Origin: Blasia pusilla
Taxonomy: Eukaryota; Marchantiophyta; Marchantiopsida; Blasiales
DNA: 64,000 nucleotides
Assembly: GCA_050084515.1 (NCBI GenBank)
Contig: CM114274.1
Location: 3,968,001-4,032,000, forward strand
Reading direction: 5' to 3'
Shown here one piece after another: positions 23,641-37,410 of the stretch. A model generated the notes under the pieces. That model was not told the DNA's origin and ran no database searches. It was given only the letters and a program-made list of their open reading frames with translations. The position numbers and the translations under genes were made by a program. Every line of letters starts with the position of its first letter. Position 1 is the stretch's first letter.

Positions 23641-23939
23641 AAAAGAAATCCATTGAATTCATAGGGTTGTCATATAAATGCAATCCAATGGAAATCTATA
23701 GGAATCTACTTCTCACTTACAAGTTTTCTTGCTATGGTTATGTATGAGATTGAATACTCATATTTTTTGTCCTTTGTGAGGCCAAAACATAAGTTTTTTT
23801 TTTGTCAACGATCATATAGATTCATGCTCTATTGTAGGTTTCAACCTCTATTCCTCCTTGCTTCATCCCTAAGCACTCCTAACCTTGAGCTTTGAAAGGG
23901 GAAGTCTTCAGGTTAAGTCTTAAAGACTCAACCACTTGC

Positions 23940-24830
23940 TCTTTCCGAATATAGCCAAGAAGGCACCAAGCGCTAATCCGGTCAAGCCTCCTCAAGTGTG
24001 TGCCGTCATCCTAAGAATCGAGCTAAGAACCGTCTTCCCAAATTTTCAACCAATCTCTCAATTTCACTTACCTTTATCACAACTTGTAAATTTATCCCTC
24101 AAGTGGCATCTCAAACAATGCCTTACCTGAAACATGAAACCCAACCAAACACTCATCATGGTTAGTTGCTTGTTCATGGACTTGAGTGGGTAGGGAGGGA
24201 GTATGTCTACCCCCCCACCCCTCCGTCCGTTTAGGTAATTTTGGGCTCGCCATGGATATCCCACCTTCCCCATTGTTCTCCTTGGGCCTTTGATTTTGGC
24301 CTTAGCCCGAACGTGGTTTACAACTTGCAGACCCAATTTGACTAGATATACCTCAAGATGGTTGGGTGGAGGCTTCCTACACATTCTTCAACTCCCCCAA
24401 ATACATCTTTGGAGCTTGGACCCATGTTTTTTAGTTTCTCATGATTGGCATTGGTCTTGACTCTCACCATTTGGTGTCTCATGCTTGTTATGCCACCCAT
24501 CGCGTTTTTTGACATCACTACTAAAGTGTTCCTTGCTTCTTGCCCGTGACTTGGATCTTGGCTCAAGAGTCTCTCACCTTGCTTTCCTTGGCTTTATCCA
24601 TGTGAGTAGCTATGCCCCTCTCTCACCGAAGGCTAGTATCAAGGCATGTGTGCATCGTGTCTAGCATTAGTTCCATGGCCGATTTTCGCTGTCGTTCCTA
24701 GTCTAGGTTTCAACTTTAATGGGTCATACCAAGATCTTTCTTCCTTGGACCTACAATCATAATTCACTTCCTAGGTCCTCGCTAGCGTGGGCGCCATAGA
24801 CTTAGCTATTTACGACGGGTTTATATGGGT
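23940..24830 (+). repeat. Dispersed repeat D, copy 1
   Basis: About 890 bp align in the same direction with 58000-58930. Landmarks in both are gagtgggtagggaggg-like, ccttgattttggcc-like and ggcgccatagacttagct. It carries no recognised coding sequence and could be an LTR or untranslated part of a retrotransposon. Confidence 0.6.
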
Positions 24831-24974
24831 TCATCTTGAGCAACATGTTGAACTTGTATGTGGAAGGGAGATTTTGCTTGCCTTTCTATAGACTTTAATG
24901 GAAGTTTTCTCTCATCTTAAGGACCTTGTCATGGGCTTGGTGGGACTCTCAAGAGATGGTGTGAAAGTTTCCTT

Positions 24975-25080
24975 GTTGTAACCCTCATAACCAAATGCAC
25001 GCCAATGCAAAACATTTGAACTCTTGTATTCTCACACTTGGATGGAAGCGTACATGTGAGAGTCTTACAACTCATAAGTT
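24975..25080 (+). repeat. LTR start fragment, same family as the 41.6-48.4 kb element
   Basis: The sequence tgttgtaaccctcataacc matches the LTR start at 41616 and 47464 (TGTCGCGACCCTCATAACC), and the next 60 bases are loosely similar. The rest of the LTR is too diverged or missing. Confidence 0.4.
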
Positions 25081-26820
25081 GCATAAGCAAGACAAGAGCC
25101 TTGATGAGTCTCTAAAATGATGGGGGTTGTGACCTAGTAGAGCGGGACCATACATCAAGCATGACTTGAGAAGAGCTCGAGTCCCACAAGAGTTTGTTGC
25201 CAAGAGGAATGTGACCTAACTTGGAACTTAACTGAGCGTTTGGGGGTTTTGCATGTTTGAGGTCATACCAACTAGATTGAATATGCCTTTGGGATGAAGA
25301 AGGGAGTTTAAAAACTTGTGAGAAGTCAATTCCAACGCAAAAAATATCGACACATGCATGAATAGAGATCTAGAAACCATCCCTAAACTATCGGAATGAT
25401 AGTTAGGTTGAGGACCATAAGGAGCGGCCCAAGGAGACTTCCCTAGTTGCAGGCAAGGGGTGGTGATCTCGAAAACTATATATAACCGGGAAGGTCTCCA
25501 AGAATGTTTGGAACTTGAACCCCAACTTGGGAACCATGAGGGTGAACTAAGAATACGTGATGGATTGAGAGATTGGCATTCGGGTTTTGACACCAAGCCA
25601 AGTCTAGGTGAACCAATTATGGATATCAACCTTAGACCTTCACATGTGACCCATATATCAAGTATTGGTTAAAGAATCATTTGAGGTTCATTGGGCTGTG
25701 GGACTACTAGGCCCGCTAGCGTCATTTTAGGTTCGTAGAGAATTAAGGAAGTATATTCCAAGTCTTGAATGACTTATATGTGTTGAGGAATGAGGGTTTA
25801 AGTTGGTATTTGAGCCCATCTAGATTTAGTGAGCTTGAAGGGTAGCATGAGACCAAGACTTGGGAGACGCAAAGCTGGTTGAACCAAATTATGTCTAATG
25901 TGAGTATGTTTGGGTGTAGATCGGTAAGAAGACCGTAATATGCCAAGCTCAAGTTTTCGCCCCTCACAAGATTGACTTTCAAGGAAGTAGGTGCATAACA
26001 TGCCCAAATAAAGTGGAAGAAACATCTTCTATCTAGAGTCCAAAGATCAACGTTTTGGTCTTTGCCAAGAGGCAAAGGCAGATTACGAGAGGCAACTTGG
26101 AGTCTATAGTTATTTAGTTCCCCAAAAAGCACCTCCAATGGATTCTTTAGTAGTGACTCCATTATCTGGACCAATCATACTAACAATAGGGCACATAAAG
26201 CTCCTTCTTATTCTTGAGTATTTTTCAAATGACAATTGAGTAGATTTCTTCAGGCCTTTGTAGTTGGTTACTAGTGGTTGCCATAGAGGGAGTTAATTTC
26301 AATTGGTATCACCTTGCAGACAAGACAATATTACATATCAAGGTTGGCGTTGGGACATATCTAGGATCACATAGGATGGATATGGCATGGTGAACTTGGG
26401 GATTTGGGATTCACGCAATCCCTTATTTTCAATTCGTGTTTAACATTGTCAAGCAAAACCATTGGCAAGCCAAATAGATCTATTACACAAGAACCACAAT
26501 GGGCTAGAAAAATTATCGTTGATGATGAGGCGAATGAGTTCGCTGATTAGAGTTTAAAGGCAAATTTAGAGGTGGCGCATATGATGTAATTGATAGGATT
26601 TACAAAAGGGCGTAAATCAAGCAAGCACATCCTTTTTTAAGAGAGTTAGTTTCTTCTTTTGTGGTTTAATGTTGTATTTCCAATCATAGTAAGAATGCTT
26701 TTTGCAAGTTGTCATATTCTAAGAGGTTTAAAAAAAATTACTTGCCTCTTATAGTCAATTTCCATGGTCGGTTTTCTTTTTCTCTACGTTGAATGAGATT
26801 TGCTTGCTACTCACTTCAAT
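25080..26820. other. No recognised gene
   Basis: Open frames on the minus strand (25228-25629, 25743-26174) and short plus frames show no domain I know. They lie next to the LTR fragment and may be degraded element interior. Confidence 0.35.
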
Positions 26821-27500
26821 TGTGCAAAAACGTTTTCACTAGGTCCAACTTCTAATGGGTTGACAATCTATAGGAATTTGTTATGATTTTCTCTTTCCTT
26901 TCATCCTCTCTATCTCCTCAATACAAGCCCCCCTCACTTCTGTATGGAGTCTTGAGAACCTCTATTATTGTCCATATTTGTTTTAAAAGCTTGATTTAGC
27001 CTTGCCACAATGATTTCTTATGTGTTTTTATCATGTCGGATTTTGATCTGTTGCAAAACACATAATTTCCCTGTACAATAATATGGATGATGAGACCTAT
27101 TTTCTTTCCTATTGGAAGGAGCTACTTCCATAGCAGCACATTACACTATTGCAAACACTTTATCAATAGATCCAACAAGTATAATAAGTTGCAAAATTGA
27201 ATGTTGGATAGGTTGCAAATTGAGAAAGTTTTTCACCTTGGAGTCATATGGTAATCGAAGTGATAAGCCAAAAGGTCCCACATGCAGACCTTTGCAACAT
27301 GTCCAATTCCGATAGGTTGTAAGTCTTCTCTCTCTTATACTTTTCTTCCCCTTGCAAGGACATTTCTACAACTTGTCAGAATCAACATGTGGAACCTGCA
27401 CAGATCTTCCTCTCTCCTCTCTCCTCATCTATTGACACTTTTTTTCCTTTGTGAGGGCATTTTTGCAACTTGTGGAAATGCAACTAGTTGCACATGCTTG
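26820..27500. repeat. Palindromic-motif tract P1, third block
   Basis: Copies are at about 27032-27056, 27188-27218 and 27294-27322, with weaker ones near 26845, 27367 and 27463. The copy at 27294 keeps both halves (gcaacatgtcc and ccgataggttg). Two neighbouring copies also share a ccttg(c/t)(a/g)agg(a/g)cat lead, so part of the tract is tandem. Confidence 0.6.
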
Positions 27501-27888
27501 ACATTTGTGTTGAACCAATAGGTTTCAGCCGACAATGACATCAAGCATGGAATCACTGCACCTCCCATGGCATTCCATTAGGGCTGGATCCCATGGGCAC
27601 AATGGGTCGTAGGGTCCTTGTGATAATGAGCGGTCGAATGATTTTCGCGCCCGAAAAAATTGGGTGTAGGCACAGAAATTAATGTTGCGACTCTCTCAAA
27701 CTCATATTCTTGCATATTCTCGACTAATTTGGTCATATTTCAGGCGAAAGTCACCAACATTTACTTTCCTAATGGATGTAGATATTCCAATTATGAATAA
27801 TGTTACGTGATCATTGTAGTCATCGAGTGCCCTTAGGATGAGCTCCTTGATTGGAGAGTCTCCATTTGCTCAGTAGCAGGGGGAGAAT

Positions 27889-28080
27889 CCACGCTTATTT
27901 GGAGGACCTCCGTTTGGTAACGGACGACAGAAGAGGCCACGCTAATTTGGACGCGCTCCATTCGATGTGGAAGCCACGCTAATTTGGAGGGCCGCCGTAG
28001 TCCGACGAGCGGCGTTAGAATCCACGCTAAGTCGGAGGGGCTCCATTTGACGTGGAAGCCACGCTTATGTGGAGGGTCTC
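27889..28080. repeat. Minisatellite with alternating 48- and 37-bp spacing
   Basis: The core ccacgct(a/t)a...tggagg recurs at 27889, 27937, 27974, 28022 and 28059. The spacings are 48, 37, 48 and 37, so the true period is 85 bp with two unlike halves. The half-units include ctccat(t)...atgtggaag. It lies about 0.9 kb upstream of the actin leader exon. Confidence 0.75.
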
Positions 28081-28499
28081 CACTGGACGAGACGCCGCGT
28101 GGGGCGTGGGAGTCGTCTGTCCATCGAGGACGTGGAGAGATCTCGAGAGGTGGACGGACGAGAAACGAAATGCGGGTCTGTACCACCATGGTCGTCTGGT
28201 TGCGTCCGTGTATGGGGGGTCACAGCGTCCGTTTTCGTTGGACGTGTCATGCGAAAGAGGGAAAGTTTGAAACAGTAGTCTGGTTCCATTGTTCACGCGG
28301 AATGGACTCGGTTGCCCAATAAGGCAGCCACGAGACAGGAGGAAGAGACGAGAAACACAGAGACACCAGTGCGAGTACAGTTCCTCCAAACGAACTATGT
28401 ATGGCGCAGTTCGTGTAAGGACTGGTTCTTCTAAATAGTTGCCTGATTCTTCCATCGTGTTCTTTTACAGATCGTTCCTGAGCGTACATTATAGAACCC

Positions 28500-28507
28500 T
28501 ATATTTA
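28500..28507 (+). promoter_or_regulatory. Possible TATA element upstream of actin
   Basis: TATATTTA is the best TATA-like match in the upstream region, but it lies about 400 bases before the pyrimidine-rich leader. Use by actin is uncertain. A tgggcc (site II-like) motif is present near 28763. Confidence 0.2.
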
Positions 28508-28899
28508 CTATCGTGAGTTGACCCACAACTGGGAAACGTGGGGCGGAACTAGAACGTGGGTGGAAAACCCGGTCGCAGGTAATTGCCGGCAAGTAATTTG
28601 AATGGGATTTCCACCTGGAAAATCTGACGGGTGAGGATCGTGTGACTAGGGATCCGACGGCCAAGATTACCCAAACTTTGAATCTCGACCAGTGTGGGCT
28701 GCTGTTACATCGACCGCGGAAACTGGAGGACTGCCGGCCAAGGAACTTTCTGGGCCTTTAATTAAGCTTTACAGGGCAACATGAGATCTGGACATAACTT
28801 AGAACCGGCGAGTCGATGTTAGGAACCGTAGGATAAAGACTACTTTCGGCCTTCAACTGACTTGAGATTCATCGCTCTTTGGAACCCGTCTTTGCCCTG

Positions 28900-29123
28900 G
28901 AGTTCGGCGCCCTCCTCCACTCCTTCTTCAGAGGGCTCTTCGTTCTCATTGTCCCCTCTCACTTCCTCAGATCTGCTCAGTTCCGCTTCGCTCTCTTCAC
29001 CATAGCCACCAGGACATCAGAAAGCTAAGCAAGAAAGCCAAGCGGGCGAGCAGCTTCAGCGTGAACTTCTCGACGCCCGGCTTCTCAGGCCTGTATTGCC
29101 TTTCGTCTTCGCAGATCTTCAAG
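28900..29123 (+). other. Actin 5' untranslated leader exon (probable)
   Basis: A pyrimidine-rich stretch (about 28904-28975) resembles the start of plant actin transcripts. It is followed by sequence ending cttcaag, directly before a good donor, gtatag, at 29124. The transcription start is not fixed by the sequence, so the left edge is approximate. The role is inferred from the usual split leader of plant actin genes. Confidence 0.5.
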
Positions 29124-30255
29124 GTATAGCACCCAACTTGTCTTTCGACGTTTCGGTCTGTCTGTGTCGGTCTCGTGTACGCTAATCGCTTGATTTGCAG
29201 CTCTTGATCTGGATCTCTGGTGCACAACCAAGTAGCGTGGATTTAGTCTGTTGATTTCTTTTACTACACGTCTCGGTCGTTCTCCTTCCCTTGGCATCAT
29301 GTACGTCCTATCTTGAGGGAGCCAGGGTCCAGACGGCGATGCATGTTGGCCACAAAGGTCTCCTCACGCCCCATCTGGATGGCCGCTGAATCTTGTCTAG
29401 GGTCTGGTGGATGGCGAAGGTTCTTGCTTGTAGTTGTGTGATATGTGCCCGCTCATCTTATACTGGATGCCTTTTCTCGTTGTATGAATCGATCTTTTAT
29501 TGGATCGCACCAAAAATCCCCGTGTCTAGGTGTGGTTTTATTCCTTTTTCGAAGCCTCATGGTTCCTACATTTACGGGAGCACTTGGTTGTCGATTGTCA
29601 CAAGAGAACCTCACTGAATCGGGATTTCGATTTCATGAAGGAACAGCAACTGTCTGAGAACTGTTGGATAGATGCGCCAAACAGGCATGAATGGGTTGTT
29701 CATCCCGATCCCCATGCCGCCCTTCGATTCGATCTCGTTTGCTATCGCTGTTGGCTAGGATCTGTTTGCTGTTATTGCTATGGTGTGGAGTGGTTTACTT
29801 CTGCCCGGATCTCCTTTGGTAGAGAGAGAGCGCCAAGGTCATTCTAACTATGAATTGGACATCCATCTGAATACGGGGTCTCGGGGTGCAACTTTCCCTG
29901 TATCTGTTTTGTGGAGCTCTACTTGTTAATTAGAGTTGTTCGTAAACCTCTACCTGGCCTCGTGAAGCGGTCCATACTTCGAACCTTGTGTATCTCGGCG
30001 TTAACTATCTAAGGTTGGCTGTGGATTTCTAGTCTCCGACCAATTCCAAATTCTGACTGTATCGTACGTGTCACGCGATGGCCGTTGATATCCCCTGATA
30101 ACTAGAGTTCAGCTAGTCCTCTCGGATCGTTGTTCGGGGCAGATGTATTTGTATGTGTGGTACAAAGGATGGACAAGGAACTGAGCACTTTTTTGTTTGT
30201 TTTCAGTGATGCATGTTTTGAGGAGTTGTTCTGATACACTTGTCATTACGTCCAG
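29124..30255 (+). other. Actin leader intron (probable)
   Basis: This is a candidate 1,132-bp intron from gtatag to tccag, ending 11 bases before the actin ATG, the place where plant actin leader introns usually end. An alternative acceptor, ttttcag, is near 30207. Leader introns of plant actins commonly raise expression. Confidence 0.55.
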
Positions 30256-30266
30256 GGATCTCCAAT

Positions 30267-31818
<1,552 letters not shown>

Positions 31819-33775
31819 GCTCATCGCTGTGCGGCATATTTTAATCCGCGTCCCTTTTCTGGGAGTTAGGAAATTCAGTGCCGAGAGCTGTGCTAGCTCC
31901 TGGCGTGAGTGGTTTGGATTGTGCTGAGAATGTCGGGTTACTATAGCTCTGCAGGTGGATTGACCTGAGGTTTGTGAAAAGAGCAGACAGCAATGGCGGT
32001 TGTGCGCCAGTGACTTCCAGGAAAAATTCCGCTGCATATTGCCGCAAATGCGACAAGTTCTGGATTAGTGGCCTCTAATCTTTGTGGCTCTGAGTTCAAA
32101 TTTCTCTTTGTAATGCCTCTTATAATGCAGTTTTTTGAGCCTTGGCTCGAACTGCATGTCATTCTTATGACCTGTTTTTTGGAGGTCAACGAAATCTTAG
32201 GAAGTTGAAAGATTTAGGAAGGCCTCGAGGCCTTGCATGGTTAGTGGTTAACGCCAAATTGCATTGAACTAGCCTCTTGTAGTTCTGAAATTGTTAGTAG
32301 AAGAGAGTCATGTAGACTTGATGTACCTCATTATGGCACGAACCGACCTTATCTATATAATCCATGTTATTATTCAGGCTTGGCCTTGTTTTGCACTAAA
32401 GGAGCCGTCACGAGGGCGATCTTATCGGCAACATTCTTGTCTCTCCGAATGGCTTGGTACTATGCTGAGGATGGGCAGTATAATCGAGAAGGAAACAGAT
32501 TAATGGACATTTGTGTTGCTCCCAAGGCAAGGTCAAATATTTTCCCGAGACAAATCAATACCTGAGTTTCACCTCCCTGGCTCGTCGGATATAATGTCTA
32601 ATCAGACGCCCAAAATCTCAGTGAGTTCTTTATATCACGCCAATATCAGACCTAACCCCTGAGACATAAACCTTGGGGTCAGGTGTGGAATATACGGTTG
32701 AGGTATCTAGGCTCTCAAAGTTAAAGCTTAAATGACATTTAGGCTAACGCTTAAAGGATTATGATATCACTTCTGTTAGTGCCACCGGTTAATGAGACGC
32801 TAGAGATGGGAGACTGGGACTAGAGAATCATGTACCTTTCCTTTCCTGTCGCGGAAATGTATCAGTATGCACGTAAAAGTAGACTAACGGACATAGCCTC
32901 CAACGACCAAAATCTCAGGAAACTCGTCACCATGCCCTCACGGGATGAGGATGTGTTCCTCCCCGTAATGTGCGTCAGGTGCAGCTTGCGACAGTAATTA
33001 CAGGCGCCCAGATCTGACATACTGCTCGAAGGCTGGACACAGTCGACGAGTCATGGCGGAAGCGGGAGAAAGCGCGCGAATGAAGGTTTCGAGCTATTCT
33101 GTCTACAGGTCCATGTGCGCGTACTTTCCTCTTCCCTGCCAACTCGTCCTTTTTCGTCCCGAAACCACCTGTCAAGGCAACCACTCCTGTCTACATGAAT
33201 TATGTATCTTGTATCTACTCCAACAACCCTAAATTTCTTCCAGGCATTTCTATGAACTTCGGGGCACAAAAAAAAGAGAAGTGAAACAGCCACAGGGGTA
33301 GTTTTTCTGGGGCGGAAGCCTCCTAAAGAGTAACGGAGGTGTGCGAAGGTAGGCTCAAGCTAATATTTTAAAAGCTCACGGAAGAGTCTTTCTTTGCGGA
33401 TCACCCTGCAAGTCAAAGACTCGTCCCCCCTACTACTATTGAGTTTCAACTAGACTATCTTAACAAGACTGTGCCGCACATCTTGAAGACTCTTAGCAGA
33501 TCCACACGAGATTATCCCGTCCTCAACAATTATTACGGATGCGTAGGAAGAGGCTACATGAGTTTGGATCCCACGTTCGTCACGCATACGGGAATATCTC
33601 CCTTGTGAAGAGGGACACATGGAGAAGTTCCCAAGTGGTACCTTTTTTAATTGAGGGATGAAGACCTCTAACCGAACAAGATTCATTGTTGTTAAAGGTA
33701 ACAATACGGTGGGACCTCTTAATGGAGTTTGAATCCAGTAAGAGAAATTGCTCTTCTTATTTTGTCTACTAGTTA
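31819..33775. other. Actin 3' region and downstream spacer
   Basis: The 3' untranslated region starts at 31819; its end is not clear, though the T-rich, taatgc-containing sequence around 32105-32140 is a candidate. No further gene is recognised up to 33775. Confidence 0.4.
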
Positions 33776-33808
33776 GGACTGTGGAGTGGACAGTCCACTC
33801 CACAGTCC
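33776..33808. repeat. Perfect 16-bp inverted repeat with one-base centre
   Basis: The left arm is GGACTGTGGAGTGGAC (33776-33791), the centre a, and the right arm GTCCACTCCACAGTCC (33793-33808). Outside the arms tta and ctaa extend the symmetry imperfectly. It could be the collapsed ends of a small fold-back element. Confidence 0.9.
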
Positions 33809-34139
33809 CTAATCCTAAACGCCCCGTTCCGGTCCTTACCTTTGAATATTACTTGAATGCCCCCCTATCTGAATGCCCATGCCATTCAGTACATTCAAAG
33901 GACACGTGTGTTGACTATCCCATGTCGCCGCTCGTGTGATAGTAATATAGATTTACCCCCTTTAACCCTTACTCAATCCTCACAAAAATTTTAAAATCTT
34001 TGTCTTACAATCTCACAACTCACAAACTTGAGTTCTCATAGCTAATATTTTGAATATGGACATAATATTCATCCTTTCATCTTCATTTAAGAGTTATTGG
34101 ACATCCATTCCCTTGAATGCCCATATTGCGTTGCGGAAG

Positions 34140-34322
34140 GTAGTGTTTAATAAGTCATGTTCATCAAGCATCATTGTTTGAGATGCTCATCAAGGCTCAT
34201 AGCTTTCTTTTGCAACTCATATCTCGCTCATAAGACTATGACGCATTTGCATCTTAGAGTGAGCCCACTAGAATTTTGAGGTTCCGTATTAGTATGTGTT
34301 TGGTTATGAAGGTTGCAACAAG
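34140..34322 (-). repeat. LTR start fragment, minus orientation
   Basis: On the minus strand the sequence reads TGTTGCAACCTTCATAACC and continues with gtgggctcactctaagatg-like sequence, matching the start of the solo LTR at 40776 read leftwards. Only about 180 bp are recognisable. Confidence 0.5.
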
Positions 34323-34711
34323 AGTGCTAGAAGGTTTTACTCTCAAATAAGAGAGAGAATGAATGAATGAATAGATTTATTGTCCACGGGGACCCCACAG
34401 GGCCATGGGACTTAAGAGAGAGAGTGTGTACTCATTAAGTAGTGTCTGTCGTAGCCTTGCGACCATAGACCCCGCGCCCTGGTTGGACGGTGCTTGAGAC
34501 TGGGATGGGTGTAGAGAGAGAAGCAAGTGAAGAAGGTACCATATGAGAGGAGGGAGACACTCTCATATAGTGTGAGTGGTGACCAAACAACGTGTTTGTG
34601 CGGAGCTTCCAAGTGTCAACCAAGAAGCTCTTCACCACACCATTTACTTTACGATTGGGATCCCCAATAGACATTACTTACAAGGCAATGACTTTGGGCA
34701 ATGAATCAAGG

Positions 34712-34984
34712 CTATTGAATGTGTTGGACAATTGGTGCTACCGACTTAGCAATATCAAAGATATGCTCTTGCTCTGTGTGTTTTGAATTTTGCGCAGAGA
34801 CCAAGTAATGACTAGAGGTTTCGTCCCCATCGTCACACAAGGCGCAAGAGTTTAGTTGTGTTCCCATCCTGCTTTTCTTATGGTTCAAGGGATTGCCCCG
34901 TCTGAACTTGAACTTGAGCCGGGTTCCCAAGCAAGGGGTTCCCGCAAATAGTTCTTCATTCGCCCTCTCGGAATATACCGTCAA
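34712..34984 (-). pseudogene. LINE C-terminal zinc-binding segment
   Basis: The frame contains LKFKFRRGNPL and then CALCDDGDETSSHYLVS, the CxxC...H...C pattern found after the reverse transcriptase of plant LINEs. The last cysteine is lost or lies in another frame. Confidence 0.6.
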
Positions 34985-35353
34985 AGAGAGAGGTCAAACA
35001 TTTTCATGGCTTCCTCCATCTTTGCTCGCTGTGAGCGTTTGCCCACGCTTTGGTTATGGTATCCACGAATGCTTTCTCATCTTGCTCCCCAGTTCAGGCC
35101 TGCCGGGAGCTTGGATGCTTGCACAATCTCTTGAACCTTTTTCGTCCAAGATTTGGCCTGCTTTTACGGGTCTTCTTTGGGTCAGGTTTTCCCCATCACC
35201 TCTTTAGGATAGCGATGGGAGTCCATTGTCTCACTGCCTCCGCCATTTCAACTTGGCGATGTCACATCTATCCTCCAAGGGTTCCACACCTAGTTTCGAT
35301 CTCACACCAACGCGGGCTGTTCGTGATGAAGTTGACATCATACCCAAACGCTT

Positions 35354-36280
35354 TCACCTGCATAGCTTCAAGCCTATCCCTTTGTTTGGTGTTGGCATCC
35401 CACCTTTGCTGCCCCGTATTCCAGCGAGGGACGAATGGTATGCAAAATGACACAGCGTTTTACTTACGATGTGATGTCCCAAGATCAGTAGGAATCGGGA
35501 CGGACCGTTCACCTTCTTGTGGCCTTTCTCAATAGTCTTCTTAATGTGTGCATCCCACATGCAATCTTCCGAGAATTCTATGCCCGAGATAGGTGTAGGT
35601 AGCCACACGGGGATCTCTTGGTCACCCAGTACCACTTGTTGGTCGTGGTCCTCCTCCTTGCCATTGAAAATCATCACACCGCACTTCAGTACATTTGCCT
35701 CCATGCCCCACATGTCACACCAGATTTTGGTCGGGGAGATCATCTCTTGAGTTTCTCTCTGTTTCCTCCATGCCACCAAAGTCATCAGAAAACATGAGGG
35801 CAACAATAGAGCTCATTGCCCACCCGTATGCCTAGTCCACTATCCTCCATTTCTTCCAATAGGGAATTCACGAAAATGTTGAAGAGGGTGGGGAGAGCGG
35901 GCATCCTTGAGCCACTCCTTGCTTGATGTCGAATGTCCCACTCTTTTGGCCATTCACGAGAACTCTACTCCTTGTGTTCGGTACATCTTCTCCACCACCC
36001 TCCACATTTTCCCTCTCGGCCCCGCCTTTCACAAGGCTATAAGAAAGCCCGTCACTCCATACAAGTGTCGTATGCCTTCTTGAGGTCCAAGAAGAAGCAA
36101 TAGGTGGGTTTCCCCTCTTTTTCCTACCCTGGATGATCTCGATGAAGGTGAAGATGTGGTCCACGCATCCTCGGGCTTGCCGGAAGCTTGACTGACCTTC
36201 CTTGATGATGAATTCTCCTCTAGGTGCACAGAGATCCTATTGTTGATTATACGGCAAAGGAGCTTCCCAACTACACTCAA
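35354..36280 (-). pseudogene. LINE reverse transcriptase
   Basis: Pieces in different frames line up with one reverse transcriptase: VVGKLLCRIINNRIS near 36270, VDHIFTFIEIIQGRKKRG near 36150, GVAQGCPLSP near 35900, and the catalytic motif as FSDD at about 35781-35792. Then comes NVLKCGVMIFNG near 35680. At least three frameshifts are needed. The enzyme would prime synthesis on the nicked target DNA. Confidence 0.7.
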
Positions 36281-37410
36281 GCAATGTAATACCCTGTAGT
36301 TTCGGGGTCTTCTCGCTCACCCTTCTTGAAGAGGTTCATGATGACTCCATCCTCCATCTTTGTGGGATGACTTACGCCCGCTGAGACCAGGTTGAAGAGA
36401 CTCACTAGAGAACGAGCCATAGCAAGATCGCCATACTTCAACAGCTCATTCACAAGCTCATCACCACCACGCTTTGTGGTTCACAAGCTCTTTGATCGCT
36501 GCTCCCACCTCAGCCCACGGAGAACCAATCATTATATGCGTTGCCCGGCTCAACCTCATCATCCGCCTTCTCCCGTTGTATCTTTACAAAATCCTCCACC
36601 ACCCTCTCGAAGTTCGCTCTTCAAGGGATGTCCGAGCGGGCTTCTGCCTAACTCCTTGTAATGGCCTTCCAACACATGTCGGATCTATTTAGCGTGGTCA
36701 CCATTCCACCGTCTTTTCTCTTCAAGGCCTTTACGTCGTTTCTATCCCCTGGCCTTGCTCAATTTCTGCACTTCCATCCGAATTTTTTCTGATTCTCGGT
36801 GAAATTCTCATTGATGGATGAGTATGTGGCTTGGTTCATTTTCTTCTTGTGCATGCCACGAGAGAAGACGGGTTTCCTGCGTAGGGCCACATACTCGCCC
36901 ACAAGGATGCATCGCCCCTGGCTTTGGCACTTGTGACATACGCTTCCCTTCGTTTGGCAATGGGCGCCTTTGAGTTCCAAGGACCACCATTTGTCGGCTC
37001 ACGCATATTATCAATTTCTGCCGACAAGCAATCTCAAGCATGTGTCACTCCACGCTCCCACCATGCCAAAGCACCATGTCCCATAGATTGTTCTTGTGAA
37101 CCCAAAGGTCTTGACGGTAGATTCAATGAAAGTGTCAAATGCCAAGAGATTTTCTTCCAGCTTGCCAATGTACACCTTCTTGTTGCCCTCATCTTGAAGT
37201 CCTCTATCCTCCATTTCTTGATCACTCTCTTCCTTTGGTTTGGTCGAGCATTTTAGCCTTTCTTCGCAACTCTGTCTAGACCAATGAATGATCTGATCTT
37301 CCAATGTCCTGCCGTGCATCCATTTGTGATCTTCCCCTTTGCGTGTGTAGAGTTCCTCATCCACAGACTATGTAGTCCATAGTGGAGCTCTCATTCTCCT
37401 TGAAGTTGAC

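Noticed and set aside
25228-26174. Minus-strand open frames as genes
   Set aside because: No motif, alternative starts only, and located in degraded element DNA.
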